Below, in pieces: positions 1 through 5,718 of a DNA stretch of 6,054 bases (position 1 is its first letter; every line of letters starts with the position of its first letter). Below the pieces are notes generated by a model, which saw only the letters and a list, made by a program, of their open reading frames with translations, searched no databases and was not told the origin of the DNA. The position numbers and the translations under genes are program-made. The DNA comes from CAYPYI01 sp964415085 (GTDB lineage Bacteria; Bacillota; Clostridia; Tissierellales; Tissierellaceae). The DNA is taken from the NCBI GenBank assembly GCA_964415085.1, contig CAYPYI010000082.1:1-6054 (forward strand), in the 5' to 3' direction.

Positions 1-27
1 AGGCAACACCAGATGCCATCTACCCCC
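1..27 (-). tRNA. selC: Selenocysteine tRNA gene (5' part only, cut by window edge)
   Basis: Read on the minus strand from position 27, the sequence has the unusual layout of bacterial tRNA-Sec. There is an 8-nt acceptor strand GGGGGTAG (27-20), a 2-nt linker AT, a 6-nt D-stem strand GGCATC (17-12), a 4-nt D-loop TGGT (11-8) and a returning D-stem strand GTTGCC (7-2). Ordinary tRNAs have a 7-nt acceptor strand, a 3-4 bp D-stem and a larger D-loop; the 8/2/6/4/6 spacing matches the E. coli selC layout as I remember it. Five of the six D-stem positions pair; positions 13 and 6 give a T-T mismatch. The anticodon (expected UCA), long variable arm and 3' acceptor strand lie outside the window, so the call rests on the 5' half. 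Context supports it: selD, selA and selB lie just upstream on the same strand, and a strong promoter precedes it. Confidence 0.84.
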
Positions 28-46
28 ATATATTTAATACTTGTTT

Positions 47-74
47 ATTTTACCATATTACTAGTTATTGTCAA
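47..74 (-). promoter_or_regulatory. Strong sigma-A-type promoter for selC
   Basis: On the minus strand a perfect -35 box TTGACA (74-69) is followed by a 16-nt spacer and a -10 box TAAAAT (52-47), one mismatch from consensus. A TG dinucleotide one base upstream of the -10 makes it an extended -10. Transcription would begin near position 40, about a dozen bases before the tRNA 5' end at 27, leaving a short leader for RNase P to remove. The match is much better than anything seen ahead of the protein genes here, and suits a stable RNA gene that needs its own constant expression. Confidence 0.83.
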
Positions 75-117
75 GTAGTCTATCAAGTTTATATCTTTAT
101 GTTTTAGAAATATTTCA

Positions 118-552
118 CTATAAGTTTATATAATAAAGTAATTCTTCTTCATCTATTTCTCCTTTGGTATAAAAACCTAGTTTTTCAAATAACTTCTGCA
201 TTTTATAGTTATCTAAATCTGTACTAGAACCTAAAATATTATACCCTTTATCTTTTCCTATTTCAATTATAATTTTAAATACTTTTTCAGCATATCCTTG
301 ATTTCTAAAATTAGCATCAATCATAAATCTATCTACAAAATACATAGATGAATCATCTTCTGATTGTCCATATAAAGTATATCCTATCATTTTTTCTCCT
401 AAATAAATTGCTTTAGATTCTGCCTCAGGATAAAATTGTGCTTCTGCTATAGAATACATATTTGGAGCTATAAAATCTTTTTCATCATCATTTAGTTTCA
501 AATATATGCATTCTAACCAATTATCTTTTGTTATTTCTCTTAAAGTAATCAT
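118..552 (-). CDS. GNAT-family N-acetyltransferase, possibly polyamine/diamine-type
   Basis: This 144-residue protein should transfer an acetyl group from acetyl-CoA to an amine in the cytoplasm. It is the size of a single GNAT domain. The acetyl-CoA pyrophosphate-binding signature R-x-x-G-x-A lies at residues 83-88 (RNQGYA), just after the beta-4 segment VDRFMID, and the C-terminal KLFEKLGF motif is typical of the fold. The N-terminal pattern ITKDNW...L, the following SIAEA segment and the IGYTLYG strand resemble the BltD/PaiA-like diamine and polyamine acetyltransferases, but the substrate is an inference. I chose the ATG at 552 because GGAGGGG lies 5 nt before it; an ATG at 567 would overlap that ribosome binding site and has none of its own. 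The gene ends in TAG. It lies just below the terminator of the sel operon and above the selC promoter, so its expression may depend on read-through. No obvious terminator follows it. Confidence 0.88.
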   Translation of the reverse strand: MITLREITKDNWLECIYLKLNDDEKDFIAPNMYSIAEAQFYPEAESKAIYLGEKMIGYTLYGQSEDDSSMYFVDRFMIDANFRNQGYAEKVFKIIIEIGKDKGYNILGSSTDLDNYKMQKLFEKLGFYTKGEIDEEELLYYINL

Positions 553-557
553 GTTAA

Positions 558-564
558 CCCCTCC
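558..564 (-). promoter_or_regulatory. Ribosome binding site that decides the acetyltransferase start
   Basis: GGAGGGG on the minus strand lies 5 nt before the ATG at 552. The in-frame ATG at 567 overlaps the start of this motif, which rules it out as the main start and removes five residues from the longest reading frame. Confidence 0.8.
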
Positions 565-574
565 CATTTAAATT

Positions 575-602
575 AAAAAGAGATAGGTTTAAACCTATCT
601 CT
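575..602 (-). terminator. Rho-independent terminator of the sel operon
   Basis: Positions 579-602 are a perfect 24-nt inverted repeat. The minus-strand arms AGAGATAGG and CCTATCTCT flank a TTTAAA loop, and a run of five T (579-575) follows, then AATTT. The T-run exists only on the minus strand, so it acts on transcripts from the response regulator gene, whose stop codon lies 18 nt upstream. It is the only clear intrinsic terminator in the window and marks the likely end of the comEA-selD-selA-selB-regulator transcript. The acetyltransferase ribosome binding site begins only 10 nt after the T-run, so the element could also act as a leader attenuator for that gene. Confidence 0.87.
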
Positions 603-620
603 AGATCTTAATGTTTCATT

Positions 621-1304
621 TTATGCTTTAAAATAATAGCCTTGACCCCATTGAGTTAAAATATATTCTTCACGTGTATGCTTTTCTAATTTAGATCTTA
701 GTTTTCTAATATGAACATCCACAGTTCTTGATGTACCAAAATCTTCATATTCCCATATTTCACTCATAAGCTCTTCTCTTGAAAATACTCTTCCTGGCTG
801 AGATGATAATAGGAAAAATAAATCAAATTCTTTACCTATTAAATTTAACTCTTCGCCTTTCTCACTAATAACTTTTTTTCTAATAGCATCTATAGTAAAT
901 TCTCCTCTATCAAATCTAAAAGGATCTTCTCTTTTAATAGAATTATATCTTCTTACAATGTTTAATACTCTAGCTTTTAACTCTTGCGGATTTATAGGTT
1001 TTACTAAAAAATCATCCGCGCCTTCTTCTAAACATAAAATTTTTCTTAATTCATCTGGTGAGTCTGAAACCATTATAATAGGTTTATCTGTATCACGCCT
1101 AATCTCTTTGCATACTTCTAACCCAGATTTTTTAGGCATATTAAGTTCTAATATAATTAGGTCAAATTCTGTATTTACAAAGCTTTTATCTACAAGGGTT
1201 GTACTCGGTAAATCTCTAATTAAAATATTTGAATCTTTAAAAATATACTTAACACTTTTTATAAATGTATCGTCATTATCAACAATTAACATTTTTGTTC
1301 TCAT
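621..1304 (-). CDS. OmpR/PhoB-type response regulator with degenerate receiver domain
   Basis: A 227-residue DNA-binding transcription regulator. Residues 4-118 form a CheY-like receiver. Residues about 128-227 form the winged-helix effector domain, with the recognition-helix segment SRTVDVHIRKLRSKLE and a C-terminal hairpin ending GQGYYF. The receiver is atypical. Where PhoB has the phospho-acceptor Asp53, this protein has Glu53 in DLIILELNMP (codon GAA at 1148-1146). The PhoB Mg-binding Asp10 position is Asn10 in LIVDNDD. Ser80 and Lys102 of the active site remain. Normal phosphorylation is therefore unlikely; Glu may mimic the active state. I prefer the ATG at 1304 because GGAGTGG lies 9 nt upstream. 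The alternative ATG at 1322 would add six residues, MEWYCK, and has no ribosome binding site. The gene starts 20 nt after selB, so it is probably co-transcribed with it. No histidine kinase is next to it. Its targets cannot be read from the sequence. Confidence 0.92.
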   Translation of the reverse strand: MRTKMLIVDNDDTFIKSVKYIFKDSNILIRDLPSTTLVDKSFVNTEFDLIILELNMPKKSGLEVCKEIRRDTDKPIIMVSDSPDELRKILCLEEGADDFLVKPINPQELKARVLNIVRRYNSIKREDPFRFDRGEFTIDAIRKKVISEKGEELNLIGKEFDLFFLLSSQPGRVFSREELMSEIWEYEDFGTSRTVDVHIRKLRSKLEKHTREEYILTQWGQGYYFKA

Positions 1305-1313
1305 TTTACAATA

Positions 1314-1320
1314 CCACTCC
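1314..1320 (-). promoter_or_regulatory. Ribosome binding site that decides the response regulator start
   Basis: GGAGTGG on the minus strand is 9 nt before the ATG at 1304 and overlaps the upstream in-frame ATG at 1322. This favours the shorter protein starting MRTKMLIVD, which also fits the usual short N-terminus of PhoB-type receivers. Confidence 0.62.
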
Positions 1321-1324
1321 ATAT

Positions 1325-3232
1325 TTAAAATAAAATTCTACTATTTTCTCTTCTCTTAGTAAACTTAGTTTTATCCAGATATTCTAATATACTAATTGAA
1401 ATTTTTCTATTAACACCTAATAAGTCTCTAAAATCTCCAACTGAGATTTCTGTATTTTCTATTAGATATTCCTTAAGCTTATCTTTAACTAAATCTAATT
1501 GTTCTACGCTTATATAATAATCTTCATCTAGTTTAACTAGCTTATCACTAATTTCAAGTACTTTTATTACTGAATAAAATTGCTTACTGTCTACATTTAC
1601 TTCTTCCTCTAAGTCACTTAGTTTTGGCAATAATAAGCCTTCTTTTTCTAAGTTATACATAATTAGTTTTCCTAATTCTTCTTCTTCCCCGCTTAAAGAT
1701 ATTTTATGATTTGATAAAGATATATATTCTTTTTCTTGTTTAATAAGTCCCTCATTAATTATTTTCTTAATAAACTCTTCAAATAATCTAATATTCAAAT
1801 CACTAAAATATTTATTTCTAATTTCTTCTTTTTGTATTCCTATCTTCAATGGTAATTTAAAATGAAACTCCTCTAATTCTTGTAATAATTTATTTTTCAA
1901 AGTGTTAAATTTATTTTTTTCCATATAATAATATTCTTTTGATAAGATAAATGTAATTATCATTTCCTTTTTATCTAAATTCTTTAAAACATTAAGTAAA
2001 TAATCCATATTTAAGTTTACATACTTGTTAATGTATTCTAAAGGAACAAAATCATTTTTATTGTATTTAATAATATTATAAATTAATTTTTCAGTATTCT
2101 GAGTATCTAAACTCTCTAATTTACTTATCACTTTCTTATCAAATCTTTTTTCTTTAATACCATATGGATCAATTATTACCCCTCCACCTATGTTTGAAAT
2201 AGGTGAGTAAAACCTCATAATAAATCTATCATAATGCTTAACCACAATTTCTTCTTCTAAAAATATTTGGGCATTTACGGTTTCTCCTGGACTAGCCTCA
2301 TCCTTGTCCAAGAAAATAACTCTACCCAACACTTCTTTTGTTCCCACATATACTCTTACTCTTGTTCTTGTTTTTATTTCTCTATCTAAACTACCTAGCA
2401 ACTTTAACTTCACAGAAACTATACTAGTTTTATTAAAATTATTAGGTAAGGTTAGAACACTTCCTCTTTTTACATCATCTTTTTCAATATTAGATAAATT
2501 AATAGCCACTCTCTGCCCTGCATAACATTCTTCTACACTTTTATCATGTACTTGAATACTCCTTACTTTACTAATAATTTCTTCAGGATATATTTCTATT
2601 TCATCAGAAACTTTAATAACACCCGAAACTAAAGTACCAGTTACTACTGTTCCATGTCCTTTTATTGAAAAAGATCTATCTATTGGTAGAATTGGATTGA
2701 TATTAAGGTTTTTTTCATTAATATCAAGGGCAAGTTTATCTATTTCATCTATTAAACTATCATACCCTATTTTATCATTATTTGAAACCTTTACAATAGT
2801 AGAATGTTCAAAAATTGTATTCTTTAATTCTTCTTTTATTTCTTCTTCTATTAAATTGATCCATTCATCATCCACTAAATCTATTTTAGTTAGAACAATT
2901 AAACTTTTTTCTACCTCCAGTAGTTCTAATATTTCTATATGTTCTTTAGTCTGCTGCATAATACCCTCATCTGCAGCTATAACAAGTAGTGCTAAGTCCA
3001 CCCCATAAATACCTGCTAGCATATTTTTTACAAACTTCTCATGTCCTGGTACGTCTATTATTCCAGCCTTTATATTACTTGGTAAATCTAAAAATGAAAA
3101 TCCAATATCAATTGATATACCTCTTTTTTGTTCTTCTTTTAATCTATCTGTATTATCTCCAGTTATACCTTTTATAAGTGAAGTTTTACCATGATCTATA
3201 TGGCCTGCCGTTCCAATTATAATGTTACGCAT
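1325..3232 (-). CDS. selB: Selenocysteine-specific translation elongation factor SelB
   Basis: A GTPase that delivers Sec-tRNA(Sec) to ribosomes stalled at UGA codons by binding the SECIS hairpin in the mRNA. It takes the place of EF-Tu for this one tRNA. From the ATG at 3232 it has 635 residues, close to E. coli SelB at about 614. The GTPase domain shows G1 GTAGHIDHGKT (7-17), G2 GISIDIGF (38-45), G3 DVPGHEK (60-66) and G4 TKID (115-118); TKxD in place of the usual NKxD is typical of SelB. EF-Tu-like beta-barrel domains follow, then a Lys/Glu-rich C-terminal half of winged-helix repeats ending in SVGDFRDLLGVNRK...SILEYLDK, the SECIS-binding part in this family. The reading frame extends to an ATG at 3265 inside selA, but AAGGGGTG lies 5 nt before 3232 and the family motif begins right after it. 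One base separates the selA stop from this start, so translational coupling is likely. Confidence 0.97.
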   Translation of the reverse strand: MRNIIIGTAGHIDHGKTSLIKGITGDNTDRLKEEQKRGISIDIGFSFLDLPSNIKAGIIDVPGHEKFVKNMLAGIYGVDLALLVIAADEGIMQQTKEHIEILELLEVEKSLIVLTKIDLVDDEWINLIEEEIKEELKNTIFEHSTIVKVSNNDKIGYDSLIDEIDKLALDINEKNLNINPILPIDRSFSIKGHGTVVTGTLVSGVIKVSDEIEIYPEEIISKVRSIQVHDKSVEECYAGQRVAINLSNIEKDDVKRGSVLTLPNNFNKTSIVSVKLKLLGSLDREIKTRTRVRVYVGTKEVLGRVIFLDKDEASPGETVNAQIFLEEEIVVKHYDRFIMRFYSPISNIGGGVIIDPYGIKEKRFDKKVISKLESLDTQNTEKLIYNIIKYNKNDFVPLEYINKYVNLNMDYLLNVLKNLDKKEMIITFILSKEYYYMEKNKFNTLKNKLLQELEEFHFKLPLKIGIQKEEIRNKYFSDLNIRLFEEFIKKIINEGLIKQEKEYISLSNHKISLSGEEEELGKLIMYNLEKEGLLLPKLSDLEEEVNVDSKQFYSVIKVLEISDKLVKLDEDYYISVEQLDLVKDKLKEYLIENTEISVGDFRDLLGVNRKISISILEYLDKTKFTKRRENSRILF

Positions 3233-3233
3233 C

Positions 3234-4655
3234 CTAACACCCCTTATTACTTTTAATAAAAGCATCTATAGCATCTACAATTATTTCTATCTCTTCTATT
3301 TCTACTGTTCTCAAATCAAAATATATTACATTATCACTTATTCTAGCTATAATAGGAATTTTATAAGCTCGGAAAAACTCTTCCATCTTATTAGCAGAAT
3401 AATTTTCTAAATGCAATGATATTCCCTTACTTGGCAATTCCTCAAGTGGCATACTTCCCCCACCTACCTGTGAAACTAAATCTACCTTATCTATTTTTAT
3501 TTCTTTATTTAATGATAGTTCCTCTATTCTATCCTTCAAAATTTTTGCTTTAGTTTCAATTTCTTCTTTTTTCATAGTTATCATTCTAAGAGTTGGTATA
3601 TTTTTTATAGCATCTTCTTCATCTATATAATATCTTAACACACTTTCCAATGCTGCTATTGTAAATTTATCAATTCTTAATGCTCTATTAAGTGGGTTCC
3701 TTTTACAAAGATCAATGTACTCTTTTTTCCCAACAATAATTCCTGCTTGAGGACCACCTAAAAGTTTATCCCCACTAAAAGTTACTATATCCACACCTTT
3801 TTTTAATGTTTCTCCTACAGTTGGCTCATAACTTAAGTTATATTTTGATAAATCAACTAATACTCCACTTCCCAAATCTTCAATAACAGGAATATTTTTA
3901 GACCTTCCCAATGATGATAGTTCTTTACTATCTACAGATTCAGTAAACCCTAATATCTTATAATTAGAAGTATGAACTTTTAATAATGCACCTGTATCTT
4001 CTGTAATAGCATATTCATAATCTGAAAGATGAGTTTTATTAGTAGTTCCAACCTCAACTAAGTTACATCCACTCTGTTCCATAACATCTGGTATTCTAAA
4101 GGCACCACCTATTTCTATAAGTTCTCCTCTTGATACAATTACTTCCTTATCTTTTCCTAATGAGCTTAGAACAAGAAGTACTGCAGCTGCATTATTATTA
4201 ACTATAATTGCATCTTCAGCCCCTGTTACTTCTCGAATAAGTTCTATTAGATGAGAATATCTTGATCCTCTTTTTCCATTTATTAAATCATATTCTAAAT
4301 TAGAATATCCTGTTGAAACTTGTTTCACATTGTGCAATATATCATCAGTTAAAACTGATCTTCCTAAGTTTGTATGGATAACAGTGCCAGTTGCATTTAT
4401 TACTTTTTTTAATTTAAACTGGCTTTTATTTTTAATTCTTTCTATAACATCATTTTCTATATTTGAAACTTTCATTTGAAATTCATTTTCACATATTTTA
4501 TCATTTAATACACTATTTCTTAATTCATCTAGAGACTCTCTAATAGATTTTAATACATAGTCTCTTGGATAATTATCAAGCAAATTTTTTATACCTTTTT
4601 TTTCTAATATATTATCTACCTTTGGTAAATTTCTTAGTAAAGTTTTATTCATCAT
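3234..4655 (-). CDS. selA: L-seryl-tRNA(Sec) selenium transferase SelA
   Basis: A PLP-dependent cytoplasmic enzyme that replaces the serine hydroxyl of Ser-tRNA(Sec) with selenium from selenophosphate, producing Sec-tRNA(Sec). It takes its selenium donor from SelD and passes its product to SelB. The protein has 473 residues, the usual bacterial SelA length. The PLP-binding lysine is Lys297 in FSGDKLLGGPQAG, a signature of the family. Other conserved features are VINATGTVIHTNLGRS (85-100), the glycine/asparagine-rich AIIVNNNAAAVLL segment and IEDLGSGVL, where the Asp is the expected cofactor contact. The N-terminal domain that binds tRNA(Sec) is present, so the gene is intact. Two consecutive ATG codons (4655 and 4652) follow AAGGTGAGG; which is used cannot be decided and changes the protein by one residue. 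It begins 11 nt after selD and ends in TAG one base before selB. Confidence 0.97.
   Translation of the reverse strand: MMNKTLLRNLPKVDNILEKKGIKNLLDNYPRDYVLKSIRESLDELRNSVLNDKICENEFQMKVSNIENDVIERIKNKSQFKLKKVINATGTVIHTNLGRSVLTDDILHNVKQVSTGYSNLEYDLINGKRGSRYSHLIELIREVTGAEDAIIVNNNAAAVLLVLSSLGKDKEVIVSRGELIEIGGAFRIPDVMEQSGCNLVEVGTTNKTHLSDYEYAITEDTGALLKVHTSNYKILGFTESVDSKELSSLGRSKNIPVIEDLGSGVLVDLSKYNLSYEPTVGETLKKGVDIVTFSGDKLLGGPQAGIIVGKKEYIDLCKRNPLNRALRIDKFTIAALESVLRYYIDEEDAIKNIPTLRMITMKKEEIETKAKILKDRIEELSLNKEIKIDKVDLVSQVGGGSMPLEELPSKGISLHLENYSANKMEEFFRAYKIPIIARISDNVIYFDLRTVEIEEIEIIVDAIDAFIKSNKGC
3238..3245 (-). promoter_or_regulatory. Ribosome binding site of selB, inside the end of selA
   Basis: AAGGGGTG on the minus strand forms the last codons of selA (Lys-Gly-Cys, then TAG) and lies 5 nt before the selB ATG at 3232. 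It fixes the selB start and implies that ribosomes ending selA can restart on selB. Confidence 0.82.
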
Positions 4656-4666
4656 ATCCTCACCTT

Positions 4667-5704
4667 TTAATATACTACTATAGATTTATCTTTATATTTT
4701 ACAACATCACCTATTATAGCATAATTTATATTTCTTTTTTCTAATTCTTCCTCTAAATCATTAACACCTTCTGCAGATACAGATATAAGTAGTCCTCCTG
4801 AGGTTTGTGGATCAAATAGTATATCTGCCATATAGTCAGGTATATTTTTTAATAGAATATCATCCTTTACATATTCTTTATTACTATAAGCTCCCCCTGG
4901 AACTAATCCCATTTTAGCAAATTCAATAGTTTGACTAACTAGTTTTATTTTATTAGAATCTATATTTATTGTTACATCACTAGCTTTAGCCATTTCTAAT
5001 GCATGGCCTATAAGACCAAATCCTGTTATATCTGTCATCGAGTTTACCCATGGATTAATTACAGCTGCATCTTTTCCATACTTATTTAAAGTAGTCATAA
5101 TTTCTATGGCTTCTCTATAGGTTTCGTCATTTACTAAATCTGCTTTTATAGCAGTATTTATTATCCCTAAGCCTAAGGGCTTAGTTAAAAATAATTTATC
5201 TCCTTCTTTAGATGTTGCATTTGAATAAACCTTATCTGGATGAGATATGCCTGTAACTGATAATCCATATTTAGGTTCATTATCTTCCACTGTATGCCCG
5301 CCTACTAAAAGTGCATTAGCCTCATTAACTTTATCATATCCACCCTTTAATATTTCAGCTAATATATCCGGATCTAATAACCCTGGAAAGCATACAATAT
5401 TCATTGCCATAATTGGATCTGCTCCCATAGCATATACATCACTCAAAGAATTTGTTGCTGCTATTTGTCCAAAAGTATAAGGATCATCCACTACTGGAGT
5501 AAAAAAATCTAAGGTTTGAATTATAGCTATATCATCTGTTAGTCTATATACTGCTGCATCATCAGAAGTATCTAAGCCTACTATTAATCTGTCATCTATA
5601 GTTTTTGGTAACTGGCACAAAACTTGTGCCAAAATATCTGGTCCGATTTTGGCCGCTCATCCGGAACTTTTTGTAAGATTTGTTAATTTAATCTTCTTAT
5701 CCAT
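4667..5704 (-). CDS. selD: Selenide, water dikinase SelD (selenocysteine-containing)
   Basis: Makes selenophosphate from selenide and ATP, releasing AMP and phosphate; the product feeds SelA and other selenium uses. It has 345 residues when the in-frame TGA at 5659-5657 is read as Sec at residue 16. The N-terminus reads MDKKIKLTNLTKSSG-U-AAKIGP, matching the conserved SelD active-site loop, where E. coli has Cys17 and Lys20 and this protein has Sec16 and Lys19. Downstream are the Asp-rich ATP/Mg segment GLDTSDDAAV, the block LDFFTPVVDDPYTFG followed by AATNSLSDVYAMGA, then TDITGFGLIGHALEMA and FDPQTSGGLL, all family hallmarks. The ATG at 5704 has GGTAGGT about 7 nt upstream. A start at the TTG codon at 5632, just after the UGA, would delete the catalytic residue and is an artefact. 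The gene starts 14 nt after comEA. If UGA is not decoded, only 15 codons are translated. Confidence 0.97.
5613..5631 (-). promoter_or_regulatory. Second hairpin after the selD UGA (alternative SECIS or switch arm)
   Basis: On the minus strand TGGCACAA and TTGTGCCA form a perfect 8-bp stem around the 3-nt loop GTT, inside the codons for Leu-Ala-Gln-Val-Leu-Cys-Gln. The loop G is the 34th base after the UGA. From memory, bacterial SECIS models allow a G at the start of the apical loop within roughly 16-37 nt of the UGA, so this hairpin fits that spacing better than the nearer one. It shares the bases TGGC (5631-5628) with the nearer hairpin, so the two cannot form fully together. No T-run follows, so it is not a terminator. 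Confidence 0.5.
5628..5659 (-). promoter_or_regulatory. Selenocysteine UGA codon with adjacent SECIS-like hairpin
   Basis: The UGA codon occupies 5659-5657. Three bases later, arms GCCAAAAT (5653-5646) and ATTTTGGC (5635-5628) form a perfect 8-bp stem around the loop CGGACCAGAT. An alternative pairing, AUC with GAU, shortens the loop to GGACCA and leaves A and U bulged on the 3' side. A stem-loop immediately downstream of the UGA with Gs in its apical loop is what SelB needs in bacteria. The distance from UGA to the loop G (about 13 nt) is shorter than in the E. coli fdhF element as I recall it, so the exact SECIS fold is uncertain. Confidence 0.68.
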
Positions 5705-5718
5705 TTTATCTACCTACC

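Noticed and set aside
100..120. Small palindrome GAAATATTTC after the acetyltransferase stop as a terminator
   Set aside because: The stem is short, purely AT-rich at its core, and has no T-run after it on the minus strand.
618..623. TAAAAT -10-like box overlapping the response regulator stop, as a promoter for the acetyltransferase
   Set aside because: The only hexamer at the right distance (TCAAGG) is a poor -35, and the transcript would still meet the terminator hairpin. It is kept only as a remote possibility.
958..1359. Plus-strand open frame of 133 codons across the start of the response regulator
   Set aside because: It is antisense to a clearly conserved receiver domain, has no recognisable motif, and AT-rich antisense frames of this length are expected by chance. 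The same applies to the shorter plus-strand frames inside selB, selA and selD.
3233..3265. Longer SelB beginning at ATG 3265 inside selA
   Set aside because: There is no ribosome binding site upstream, the extra 11 residues are not part of the family, and a good site precedes the ATG at 3232.
4667..5632. SelD starting at the TTG codon at 5632
   Set aside because: It omits the catalytic loop, has no ribosome binding site, and homology continues through the UGA to the ATG at 5704, which has one.
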